Notes under the pieces: model-generated
Seen by the model: only the letters and a program-made list of their open reading frames with translations
Told to the model about the DNA's origin: nothing
The model's database searches: none
Translations under genes and position numbers: made by a program
Source of the DNA: Apodospora peruviana
Taxonomy: Eukaryota > Ascomycota > Sordariomycetes > Sordariales > Lasiosphaeriaceae
Length of the DNA: 64,000 nt
Assembly (NCBI GenBank): GCA_033439685.1
Contig: JAUEDM010000003.1
Location: 1,084,001 to 1,148,000 of the forward strand
Reading direction: 5' to 3'
Shown here: one piece after another, positions 42,482 through 55,141 of the stretch
How the letters are laid out: each line of letters begins with the position of its first letter
Numbering within the stretch: the first letter of the stretch is position 1

Positions 42482-45400
42482 GCTGTTGTTGCTACTGTTG
42501 ATGAATCTGGCAAGTGCCTCGACCGTGGGGTTAACGTAGAGGTCGCGGACCCGAACGTTATTCTTTCCACCGGCTCGGATCGCCGTGCACACTCGGATGG
42601 CAGAGATGGAGTCGCCACCGACCGTAAAGAAGTTGGCGTCTCGGCTGATGGTCTTGGCTGTCCCAAGAATCTTTTTGAAAGCGTCGATGACCAGTTGCTC
42701 TGAGTGAGTGAAGGCCTCAACAGAGGAAGTTCCAGCAGCATGAACTTCAACTTCTTCAATAGCCTCAGTAATGTCATTTGGCAAGACTTTCACACACGAG
42801 CCAGAAGGTTGAGTGAAAGTGTCAAGGTGATATGCTGCCAGTTCACTTTCAGCGAAGCCGTCAACAAAACCCTGAACGGCCTTCCGATCAAGCTTTTGGT
42901 TTTTGTTTCTTGGGAATTCTTCAACCGGGATCCAGAAACTTGGAAGGAAATAGCTGGGAAGCTTCGCGAGCACGGCGTTCTGCATCTCGGTGACAAGGGC
43001 GCCGTGAGGGAAAGGCGGCATGGGCGTGATGGTATCCACAGAAGACTTTCCTTCTCCATCAGCATCGAATAGGGCCACCAAAGTTTCCTGTCCATTTCTC
43101 CTCACAGCCTTGAGAACGACGCATTTGCCACCGCGTTTGACAAGGACGGCGTCACCCACTTCCTCAATGGCGCCCAGTTCGACACGCAAGCCCCTGATAT
43201 TGACCATAGTGTCCATTCGCCCGAGACACTGCACTGTCCCGTCAGTATTGAACTTCGCCAGGTCACCAGTCAAGTAGAGCCGACCGTACTCTCCATGTTC
43301 AATGAACGGGGAAGGCCGGCCTGGCGGGTCTCTGATGTAGCCGCGAGCAAGCTGGACGCCTCCCAGAGCAAGCTGGCCGGTCTCACCGACAGCGACTTGC
43401 TTCATCTCCAGTGAATCATCGAGAATGTAGACAAAAACGTTGGTAAAGGGCCGGCCGATATTGGCAACTGGCGTATCGGGCTTTAACCTGCGCCAGATCA
43501 CATCGACGGTGGCTTCGGTAGGACCATATACGTTCATAAGCGCAATACGGTCAGCCCAAGTATCTCTCACAATCTTTGTCATAGGCTCCCCACCGAGCGC
43601 CAGCATCTCAATAGTCGGAACATCGTCCGGGTGCATCAAGGACGCAACAGTCGGCGTGGTAGAGATGTGCGAGATGGCGTGGGTACGGACGACTTCGGAC
43701 AGATCGGAGAAGAGGTAGTCGTGCCCGCCGATCACGAGTGTGGCTCCAACCGATAGAGGGCCGAACATGTCCATCACAGATACATCGAAGGTCCAGGGTG
43801 CAAGTCCAAGCAGCTTGCACTCGGGAGATAAGAGGTAAACACGGCGGTGCTGGTCCAGGGAGTTCTTCAACGCGTTGTGAGGAATTGCAACACCCTTTGG
43901 AACGCCGGTTGAGCCGCTGGTGTACAACACATAGGCCAGGTCTGAGTCGCGACGGTTCGCATCGATACCGAAGTTGAAGCTTTCAGCGGCTGGCAGTCTC
44001 GAGGGTATTCTGACACATGGGATGGAACGAGGTCCCTTCGTGAAATGCCGTAACAAGTCCTCTGCAGATTTCTGTCGGGGTGATCCTGGCTCTTCAGACA
44101 TGAACACCATGCAAGCCGGTTCACAATCTCCAATGATCTTGGCGTTCCAGTCCAATGGGTTCTTGAGATCGATAGGGATGTAAGCGGCGCCCAGATGCAT
44201 GATCGAGATGAGTGCCGCTAAGCGCTCGACAGAAACATCCCCAATGATACAGATCTTGGCACCTCGAAGACCATCGTAGCTCGATCGTGAGGAAACCATG
44301 GAAGATTGAATAACAGTGCAGATACTCCCAATCATATCGGAAAGTTGTTGATAAGTGGCCGAGGCCGAATCTTCAAATACAACGGCTGTTGACCCAGGCG
44401 TTTTCCTCGCTTGCTTTAGGATTTGGACGTCGGTAAAGTCATGTTTGACGATCCTCGAATCTGAAAACCCGTAGAAATGAGTTGGCACTGGACCGTCCTC
44501 ACTGAGAACAGTCTCTAGGCTGCTTATGTCGATATCTCCGTTTGCAGTATTGATGACGCGAAGAAGCCTTTCGAACTGCCGGCAAACGAGCTTGGCGTCC
44601 TCTTCGCTGACCAGGCTGGGATTGTACTCTACGTACATCTTGAGGGTGCACGCGCTTGTCTCGACGTCCTTGATCTTGGTCATGGAAAAGGTGACAGGAA
44701 ACTTGGCTGTGATTCCGGGAAGCGACGGAAGAAGCTCCATCGCGGGCTCCAAAATTGAATGACCGGAAGTTGTGCCGGTGGCCGAGGAGGTTATCTCGTG
44801 GTAAACAAACATGATGTCGAAATCTCCCATCGTGCGTCCAGTCATGTCCATGATCATCTGGAAAGGAATGTGAGAGTAACTCAACACTCGGCCCAGTCGG
44901 GAGTTGAAGGACAACAGATTGGACTTCAAGTCTGCAGTCCCACTGGCTTCCGATAGTCGAAGAGGGACAGGCAGGGTGTTGATGAAAGACCCGTACATCT
45001 CTTGCTCACCGTACTTCGGATTGCGGCACGTAGCCGGAATGAGCACGCTGTTAGACGAGGCGCCTGATCTTAGCGCCAGAAGCAGTTGAAAGGCGAACAG
45101 GTGGGCACCAAAAGAAGTGGCGCCGGACGAGTACGCCCAGCTTGCCGGATCGCTCTCCAGGGTTACCGTGTGACGTAGGGATTCAGCCGCTTCGAACATG
45201 AGCGATGGATCTTCCTCCAAGATACCCCAACCAAATAAAGACTGCTTTGTCTGAAGAATGCCCTGCCAAAAGGCCCGAGCAGCTGCTGTACGAGAAGGCT
45301 GGAGGGCCTCTCGCTGTCTCTCAGAGACCTCAAGCCCAGAGCACTTGGGAACAATTTCTTTCACTGACTGGTGGCCGACAGAAATAGCCTCGATGTGACG

Positions 45401-48400
45401 GACTAGCGTTGACACACTTTGTTTGTCAGCGATGATATGGTGGAAGTTGAGGAAGAGGTACTCTGTTTCGCTTGCGTCCACGAAACCGAAGCATCTGATC
45501 AGCGGGCCTGTACTGAGGTCAAACACCGCGGCACAATCGGACATGCACAGCTGCCGCATCTTCTCCTTGCCCGCTTCTAATGTCTGTTCTCTTAGATCGT
45601 AAACAGTAAAGCTGTGCTGTATGCTCTGGTGTACAACCTGGACGATTTCATCTCCTTCAAGTTGGAATGTTGTTCGGAACACATCGTGCTCGTCGGCAAT
45701 GGCCTTTACAGCATCAACAACACCGCGGACAGAAACGCCAGGAGAGACCTTGTACAGATATGGCAGACTGTAAGTCGTATCGCCCAGCTGCTCCTGCAGG
45801 AGGAAAAACTGTCTCTGTAGATAGGTGGTCGGGGCGATGACAAAATTGGGAGAGTGTGCTGGCTCACCCGACCGGGTATCCGCAATTTTGGCATTCTTGT
45901 TGTTTGGGGATGAGCATGCCAGCGTGAACTCGGGATGTGTCTCAGAGAGGTGCTTGGCCAGTGCACCCACGGTCGAGTACTCCATGATGTCGTAAATGCT
46001 CATCTCAATCTCCGGCGCCATAGCATACATGTTGGAGATGAGAGACATGGACGCGAAGGAATCGAGGCCGAGCTCCCTCAGAGGTTGATCGAGTTCAATG
46101 TCGCCCTGGATGTCCAAGGACTGGCGTAAAGCATCCTTCAAGAGAATTTCCATTTTTTCTGTGGGTTTAGAACTCTCATCGACATCATTCGACTGGTATT
46201 GGTTGGCGACAGCGGATGGATTTTCCTCTCTGACGTCGCCCGTAACAGATTCAGCCCTCCCAGCTAGATATGCCGCAAGAGAACGGACATCGGGGTACAT
46301 CATGACATCGTGGACAGATAGGTCCAGATCTGGCCGTAGCCCAAAGACATGAGAAATGAATGCCATCGTAGCGAAGGAGTCCATTCCCAGCTCTCGGAGG
46401 TTCTGTTCCGCCTCAACTGAGATAGGTGCAAGAGAACGGTTGGCAGCTTCGATCAAGGTCTTTTCCAATTCTCGCGTCTTTTCCTCCAGGGTAGTCTTGT
46501 CGTTGCCCTTTTTCTGAGGTTTTAATCGTGTGACATCCTCGTCAAGAAGTGAAGAGGCTGTGCTTACTACCGAGACAGAGGCATCCGTACTGGCGTTGGC
46601 AGACTCAAATGGGGTGGGGACGAAAGACCAGCTACTGGCACCATTCTCTCCATCGGTGGAAAACGAACTGCCAATTGCCGGAGTCCCCGACTCGGAGATT
46701 GTAGCCGGAAATATAGGTCTCCGCAAGCCAGAAGTAGTCATGAGCAGCTTGTCCGGATGCTGATTTCGGTACGACGCCAGGTCTTGAGTGAGAAGCCTCT
46801 TGTAGCAGTCAACAGTAGCTTCCAGCCATTCACGGCTATGCTTGGATGCATCAAACTCGATATGAATCTGGACACTCGAATCCGCTCTCACAAAGACGTG
46901 CCACATCAGATCGAACTTCGGGGGACGGGACTCTTGGTGGTCTAGGAGAGTCTCAACCGTCAGATCAACGACGTCCGGATTCCTCTGTAGACCTCGCGAA
47001 TCATGTACCACAAACTGGACAGAGAAGTGTTGGAGGTCGAGACCGCAGGCCGAGCTCACGGCGTCGATGGGTACATTGGCATCGACAGCAAACTCAACGA
47101 ACTTGCTGATTCGGTCGGTGAAAAGCTCCACAGTGTCGGTTGAGAACAATCTGCTGCGGATAAAGACCGAATTGGTCAGGTTGCCAAGGACTCCATTGTA
47201 CTCCGGGATCATCCCACGGGCCGAGGCAGGTATGGTGACTGTGACATCCTCCGACTCGGTGTATCGATGCATCAGAATCAAGAAGACGGAAAGTAGACAC
47301 TCAAAAGGCGGTACTAATTTCTGAACAGGGAATAGCCTTGAGAGAGTCACGAAATTCGGCGAGCGTGATGAAGATCTGTCCACGGTGTGGGCAGGGGCGA
47401 AGTTGCAAACTCCCTCCATGATTGCCGTCCAACGTTCCAAAGCTGCCTGCTTTGCACTCTGCGAGGAAGGCAGGCTCCAGTTTGAGGCGAGACCAACTGC
47501 ATCTACAGACGGCAAATCAAGAGTTTTGTTTTCGAGGGCCCGAGTTATAGCCTCGAGGAACTTGCCGCTCGTGTAGGCATCCAGCAAGATATGATGTATA
47601 TTGCTGTACACATATGATGACGATTGATGCGAAAAGACCTTGAACTTCGCCAGTGGCCCCTTTTCCAGATCAAAAACTTGGTCGTCATTCTTGGCCGTAG
47701 TGCGAAGCTCGTGTAACGGATCCTGGTTGTCTCGGAGCATGACGTATTCCAGACCAAAAAGGGCCTTGGGCACCAAAACCTGGTGTACCTTTCGTGAATC
47801 TCGTTGATAGGAAAAAGTGGTTCGAAAAATGTCCATTGCTGACACCACTTGAAGAAGTGCTCCTAAAACCTCCGGACCAGGTGTATCCTTGAACTCGGTA
47901 ACGCGTTGAACATTGTAGCGGCTGTCTCTTAATCGTTGCTGGGCTACCCACATGGTAACTTGGCTTGGTAGAGCTGGGAAAGCGCCAATCTTTTGGTCCG
48001 TCGGGGTGACGTCCCTCGGGGAACATTGAGGCGCATGGTCCAGTGTTCTGTCGTTGGCAGTGTGCGGCGAGGGAGAAGCTTCGGCAACATCCTGGACTGC
48101 ACCGGCTGGTATCAGACGGGCTATTGAACGCAGATTGCCCGCCTGCCGTAGGTCTGAATAACTAGCCTTGACACCATACTTCTGAGTCAGAAGCCCTCTG
48201 AGCTGCATGAAGCCAAGTGAATCTAGGCCTTGAAGTTTCAAGGGTATCTCGGCGTCCGCAGCATTTGTGCCAGTTATCTCCAGCACTAGTCTCGAAACAG
48301 CATTCTCAGCGGCAGAAAGGCTTTTTTGGTTGGAGTCGAGACGCTGATCCGATAACTTCCCAGAGAGTTCAGGGAGATTGCCCAATTGTCGTCGGTTAAT

Positions 48401-51400
48401 CTTCATGCTCGATAGGAGTGGGACCGAAGGGACTTGTGTAATTGTTGGAATCAGCCGCTCCGGAAGTGTCGACTTGCAGAAAGCCACCAGACGGCCAACA
48501 TCGATCTCTTTTCCATCAACAGCTTGGACAGCCGCATGCAAGCGCCCTCCCATAACTGTGACGCCAGCTCTCAAGACATCGGGGTGCGATTCCAACGCGT
48601 ACTCAATCTCGATCGGGCTGATGCGCATACCAGACACCTTCAGTTGCGAATCGCGCCGACCCAGAATCTGAATCCTCATGTCGGGTCTGTAGCTGCCCAT
48701 ATCACCGGTACGATAAAATAAGATTCCATCAATACCATCAACATGGGCGAAGCATTCGTCGTTGGAGGCTGACGTGGAAGACCTGTAGCCGTTGAAAAGC
48801 TGCGCTCCGCCAATCACAATCTCACCAGGCTCACCGACGAGGCAAATCTGGTTGCTCTTGTTGACCACCAGGACGATGTTCCCCGGGAGTGGCTCATATG
48901 GAACGATGTTATCATCATCGAGATCACTAGCGGTGTTGACGAGGACCTGAACGGCCGTTTCGGTTGGGCCGTAAGCGCCGATTAGTCGGGTATGTTGACG
49001 CCAATTGCGGGCCAGCTCAGCCAAAATAGGCTCACCACCAAGGACAACGGTCTTCAGCCCAGGGATAGAAGTGGGCTTGACAAGCTTGAGAATCGTCGGG
49101 GTGACATGGAGCCAGTTGATGCGATGTGCATTGGCTGAGGCGGCGAGGTCCGTCTTCAGTTCGTCGTCGGATGGTAACACCAACGTCGCACCGCTCAGAA
49201 GGGATCCATAGATGTCAGTGATCGAGGCATCAAAGACGTAGTTTGCGAACAGAAGAACACGGGACGACGGCTCCAAGTTGTAGGCTTGAATAGCTTGTCT
49301 CACAGAGCTGGCAACCGCTCGGTGGGTGAGGACGGCTGCCTTGGGCTGGCCAGTTGACCCAGAGGTAAACATGACGTAGCAGGGAAGCCCTGGAGTCACT
49401 GCTGGGAACTGAACCTGTCCATCATTGGTCCCGTCGGGCATATACAAGATGCTCTCGATGTCGATAACCTGGAGTGACTGACATGTGTGCATGCCGAGTT
49501 TCGAAAACCCTCGACTGCTGCTGAGAATGGCTGACGCTCCCAACTTTCGAACCAATTCATCGAGACGAGTCGACGGCGAGTCCCAGTCGAGTGGGCAGTA
49601 GGCTCGGCCGGCCTTCAATACAGCTAGCATTGCCACGACCATAAACACGCTCTTCTCAAAAAGAATCGGAACGAGTCCGTTGCGGTTGTCTGTATGGGCT
49701 ACCAAGTGTGACGCGACCTGGTCCGACATTCTATCCAGCTGTTCAAAAGAAACGACGAGAGACACGGTGGAGAGTGCAGGGGATGTCCTGAACTTGGCCG
49801 CAGCGGTCTTGAACATCGAGACAAGTGTATCCTGCCCGTGCTGCATTTCCGTGATCGTGCGTACACTCTCCACCTGCTGCTCTGCGTGCGTCATCTCGGC
49901 ATAGTCAAAGTTTGTGATGTTCAGCTCCATGACCTTGAAGTTGGGTGAGGTGGTTTGCACGCAGTGAACAATGGCTTCAACGGCGGCAACTAAAGAGTCG
50001 AGGACCCTCCGTGCCGTACCGGCGGGGATCTTGCTTCTGTTATACTTGACAGTGAAGTAGAGGTCCTCCTCACCGGGTTGAACAACTGCGGTAAACGGTA
50101 GGTCGGAAAATTCACGGCCCTCAACATAAGCCACCCGGGTGTTTGACGATAGTGCCGTGCCCTCAGCGCCCGCGTGGTTCTCAAAGACGAGCAGGGCATT
50201 GATCTTGGCATCTGGTGGATTCAGGAACCGCATCATCTCGGAAACAGCAAGGTAATCAAATTCGACGCTCTTCTGGAAGGTTGCCTGTTGGTAACGAAGC
50301 CACTGGGACACAGTAATTTCGCCATCGGGGCGCCGGACAACACAAGGTATGGAGTTTAGGAAGTTCCCGACCGCCTCGGTATCGCCGTCGACAGTTCCTC
50401 GCCCACTTGTGGTGGCCCAAAAAAGCACATTCGTGGCACTTTCTTGTTGGTGTTGAAGAGGGGCCAGTGCCAGGGAAAACGCGGCCTGCAAGATGGTGAA
50501 AGGCGTGACTTGGAGCTGGGAGGCGGCTTGGCGAAGCTGAATCCCTGTAATCAGCTGGCTAGGAGTCTTCCGGATTATACCCTTGTCACTGGTACCGACA
50601 TTCTTGCAATAGGAAGACTCCAGGTCTGGGACATGGACGCTTTTCAAGGAAGCCTGCCAAAAGTCAATGGCTGGTTTCATCTGCCTGTTCATTCTATCAG
50701 CCACAAAGACTGAAAATGAATGTCCAGGCTGAAGCGACAGCCCGCCGTAAGCGCTCTGCAGGTCCGACATAAGCTTCCCCATGCTCCATCCATCGATTGT
50801 TGCGTGGTTGCAGGTCATGACGAGCCGGTGCTTCTCAACCTCTGGGTAGTTTTCTACCAAAGTGAGGCGGCTCGATGTTTTTGTGGCCAGCGCAAATCCT
50901 GCTTCTCTATCCCGGGTCAGGTATGCCTCAAACTCAGCGGGCAACATGGGTTTGTCGACAGTCAGAAAGGAAGTCCCATCAATATGAGGATTCAGCTCGA
51001 CAGCCAGGAATGGCAGAGAGTCAGAAACGTCAAGACTGGTAGTTGGAACGAAAACCGTGCGCAAGGAAGGGTGAGCATCAACAACGTCCCTCCACGCATT
51101 GTTGAGGCGGCGCGAGTCAATGGGACCCTCGACATGGAGAATGATTTGAGATACGTATGCGCCAGAGTTGGTCGATGAGTGGCTTGCCATAGCCGCTTGC
51201 ATGGCGGTTGGCGGGTAAATATTTTCGATCTGTGTCGGGATAATGTTGTGCTGCAGAAGCACATTGCGAGCAGCTTTCTCGTCCAAAACGGCAGGGAAAC
51301 GTTCCATGAAAGCCTCAATGCAGTCCTTGTTGATAACAGGGTCGGAAGGGGTTTTTATGGACGGCGGTGAAGCTTGTTTCAACTGTTTGTCCAAGTTGAA

Positions 51401-54400
51401 TTTGTCTTTGGGGCCGTTTGGTTGGTTCTCTCCAAGCGCCTTTGCTTCCTTGGTTGGACTATCCTTAAGATGAACTGCCTTAGAAAGCCCAGCCAGTGTT
51501 GGATTCGAGTAAACTACCCCAATAGTGCAGCCAACCACTCCTCGAGATCTGGCCTTTGCGCAGAACCTGATGACCGAGATGCTGTCACCGCCAGATTTGA
51601 AGAACGAGCGATGCGGGTCCAGCTCGGCTGCAGTTGTACCCGGGCAAAGAATATCTATCCAGCATTGACAGAGAATGTCGAGCAAAGAAGAATCCGTCTG
51701 ATCCGGGCCTGTGGCGGAGCAAGGTGGTGCCTCTGTAGCCAACACAGGTTTGACGCTGTTTTCTGAAGCGGTGTTCCGGCAAGGATGAGGGGGGCTCGAC
51801 ACCGCCAGTGACCGAACAGCAGTATTCCTGCCACCAGCGACGATCTTCTGTAGCGTCTCTTCAAAGAGAAGTGCCATATTTCTGACAGACTGCTCAGTGA
51901 AAACCTGGTTCCGATACTCAAACCCGACGCGAGAGGGCGTGGTGGACTCATCGAGGTGAACGACCAGGTCATAATGGCTGCCACGGGAGGGAACAACGAG
52001 CGCTTTGTAGACAAAAGGCGCTCCAGCAACCATCTGAGCGAGCGACTTATCGTCTTGTTGGTCCTGGTAGGCGAAGTGGACTGAGATCCTGGGAGCCTCG
52101 CCTTGGCCAGCGACTTGGAAGCATTGCAAGACATCCCCGACGGCTTGGTCGTGCTCGACACAGTCCCAGTAGCTGCCGACCGCCGAGCTGAAAAAGCTTT
52201 CCATATTTTCGGCGACAGGAATTGAGACGGGCACCACAGCGAGTGAAAGACAGTAGCCAACCACATCGGCGAAGAGAGGGTGGGTCCCACGGAGCGAGGT
52301 AGGCACGCCCAACAGGAAGTGGTTTGCTCCCGTGAGTCGGTGTAGGAAAAGCTGGCTGAGACCAAGCCAGGCGCCAAATGCCGTGGTGGTGCTCTTCCAG
52401 TCGTGGAGGAATTGGCTGACATTCTGTGCCGGGAGTTCATGCCAGTGGATGGAGCTTTCACAGAAACCGGCCGTGGGTGCTGTCGGCTCCTGGCCGCTCT
52501 CGGAATATTGGGGGAAGAGGTTCTGGGGCAGAGATCCGCTTTTGGCCTGTTCCGACCACCACTTCAGGTCGCGGTCATGGCGAGCAAGGACTTGGTTGCG
52601 TTGAAGCTGAGCAAATTGAGAGTATGACACTTTGGACGCTGCTGGCAGTGCGCCCTGGTGGTATGTGGCAACGACATCCGACCAAAACCGGTGGAAAGAG
52701 TGTCTGTCAATGACCAAGTGGTGGAACTTGAAGACAGGAAGCCACTTCCCTCCCGGAGAATCCAGCTGGTAGAGCGTCATCCATGCGGGCGGGTGGGTCT
52801 GCAGGTCCATCTCTGCGTCCACGCTCCTTCGCTCCCTGGCGAGGATCGCAGAAACTGCGTCCCGCTCGTTGTTACCATGTTCGGTCGCATCAGCTGATAT
52901 GATGCGCCGTGTTTCCTCAAACGGCAGGAACGACGTTCTCTCGGTACGCCAGAAGTCCCGATGACGGACGTGGGCCTTAAGGAACGAGTCGGCGGCCCCG
53001 AAAGCGTCTTCCTCAAAACTGGTGTTGAAGGCGTCGTGGCAGCCGTAGACATACTCGACCGCCGAGAGAAATTTCTTGACATCAAGATGGCCAGTTATCC
53101 GAAACGCAAAAGGACAGACGTATGTCTTGTGACCGAATAGCTTGGATGCGTGGTATAGACTCTCCTGCTGGATGGTGGGCGAGTAAGTTGTGCCAGGAGA
53201 GGTTGATGTTGGAGTGGCGATAGCATTTGCATCACTGGCAGCTGTCTCAGCAAGGCGAGAGACACCCTCTATTGTCGGGCTCTGCATCAAGTCCCGAAAC
53301 TGAATGCGACGTCCGCTCGCGTCAAAGATGGCGCGGATGAGGTAGATGGCGTCTAGGGATGTGAACCCCCACTCGAACAGATTGTCCTTTGGAGGCACTT
53401 GCTGCTGGATTCTCTCATTGACTAGACGTTGGATCTTCTGAGACAAAGTTTCCTTGTTTCGGGATTGTGTTGAGTTATAGACAGCATCGATCTGATGCAG
53501 AGATGAGATGAAATTCCGAATTTTCTGGACGTCAATTTTCCCGCTCGGCGACTGGGGCACCAATTTGACGACCAGGATCCGCGGAATCATGTATGATGGG
53601 AGCTGGGTCTTGCAAGAGCCAAAGATGGTTTTCGAAAGCGTGGTTCCATTCTCGTCAATCTCGACATTCTCGTTGGGCATTGCCAGCTTGATCGTGGACG
53701 AGACAATAGCAAAGAGCCGTTTCTGGCCTCCGATTGTGTGCGCCAGGACAACGGCGCGAGCAGCGTGGTTCTTGACAACAGCCTCGATGTCGCCCAATTC
53801 AACTCGCTAATCTCCCATGTTAGAACCCAGACCTCCCCATTAACACGATCGATAGTAGCATACCTGGCCGTTGATCTTGACCTGGTCGTCTTCACGCCCA
53901 AGAAGATGAAGTTCTCCCGACACGCCGAAATACCCATGATCGCCCGTCAAATACCAGGGGCCCGGAATTTGATATCCATGGTCATCGACATACTCGAGAA
54001 ACCTGGATCGCGAGTCCGCATTGAAGTACCCTTTGCAGACGCTCCCGCCCTTGACGAGGATCTCGCCAGCAGCACCAGCAGGGCTCACCTCCCCGTTGGG
54101 ACTTGCCACCACGATCGACGCATACGGCGACGGAATCCCAACGGAGGAGGGATCATCTCCCGGCTGTAGAGCCTTGGAAACGACCGATGAAGCTTCGCAC
54201 GGCCCGTAAAGGTTCGTGAGCACAACCTTCGGGCCCCAGCGGTTGATGATATCCGGCGTGACTGGCTCGCCGCAAGTCACCATGTACTTCAACGACGGAA
54301 TTTGCGCAGGTTCCATCATCGAGATAGTACTGGGCGTTAGATGCACGGTATCGGCTTCCATGCGGTGCATCCAGCCGGATACGTCCGTCATGAGGCTCTC

Positions 54401-55141
54401 CTGTGATACTTGCAGGAGCTGAGCGCCATGTAGAAAGGCGCAGAGGATGTCAATGAGATGGACATCGAATGAGGATCTCGCAAACTGAAAGACCCTCGAC
54501 TTTGGACCAATGTTCTCCTTCTCGGCCAGAAGCCTCGCCGGAAGAATTAGGTTTCGGTGGGTGAGCTTGACGCCCTTTGCCTGGCCGGTGCTGCCCGAGG
54601 TAAACAGCACCGAGGCAATGTCATCTTCGGAAGCAGTGAACCTCGAGGTACGCTGAGCCGTTTGATGGGGGATTTGCTGTTGCAGAAGCCCGCTTTCTGC
54701 TGTCAAGTGTTTTCCGGACACTGTGACTACAACAGTCGAAACACCACTTGGGACATCATCCTTGGCCTGTCGAGCGAGGCAAAGAACGATGGCCGATGGG
54801 ATGGAAGCGAGAAGCTTCTCGATGCGAGCACTGGGTAGATCAGGGTCCAGGGGCACGTAGACGGCTCCGATCTTTGCCAGAGCCAGAATCGCGACCACTT
54901 GCGCGGGTGAACGGGGGAGCATAACGGGGACATACTGACCAAAGGGTACCAGCTGCTCCAGCTGGTGCGCAAGGTGAGAAGCGGCCTCGTGAAGCTGGGA
55001 GTATGTCCATGCTTCGGACTGTTCGTACTCGAGAGCTGTGTTCTCGGGGCCGTGGGCGGCAACCTGCTGGAAGATCTCCCAGATGGTTCCACGCAACCCG
55101 GCGTGGAACGGCGGTTCAGAGATGCCGTGAGTGTGTTTCAT
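37088..55141 (-). CDS. Non-ribosomal peptide synthetase, 5998 aa (A-T-C-T-C-A-T-C-T-T-C-A-T-E-C-A-TE)
   Basis: Two exons: 55141-53864 and 53806-37088. The single 57-base intron splits the A8 motif of A1, and removing it restores KINGQRVELGDIE. By my reading: A1 (FTSGSTGQAKG, about 180); T1 Ser576; C1 (HHLVIDRHS, about 788); T2 Ser1168 (GGDS); C2 (NHATIDGWS, about 1427); A2 (about 1905); T3 Ser2289; C3 (HHILLDAYT, about 2495); T4 Ser2903 and T5 Ser3009 in tandem (both LGxDSF); C4 (HHIIADKQS, about 3215); A3 (about 3723); T6 Ser4159; E (HHMAIDIVSW about 4378, VGWFTYM, FNYLG); C5 (HHALMDAWS, about 4826); A4 (about 5331, A10 GNGKVD about 5670); TE (GFSFA Ser about 5810, His about 5976). By-eye 8-residue-plus codes: A1 DVILVCLSVK, A2 DATHVGAVQK, A3 DVMSAGVVDK, A4 DVSNAAAVIK. 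Odd: no T between A4 and TE, two A-less C-T units, a tandem T. It builds a peptide with one D-residue, released by the TE. Confidence 0.92.
42446..42500. repeat. (GTT)n microsatellite encoding an Asn run in the T6-E linker
   Basis: An imperfect GTT-type triplet repeat on the plus strand, in frame with the NRPS, encodes a run of about 11 Asn preceded by Ser/Asn. It sits in the disordered linker between T6 and the E domain, so length changes in steps of three would be tolerated. The unit number may vary between strains. Confidence 0.8.

Noticed and set aside
37088..55141. NRPS as a siderophore synthetase of the SidC type
   Set aside because: A-less C-T units are shared with SidC-type enzymes, but the window has no ornithine N5-oxygenase or hydroxamate acyltransferase, and the NRPS has E and TE domains that SidC lacks.
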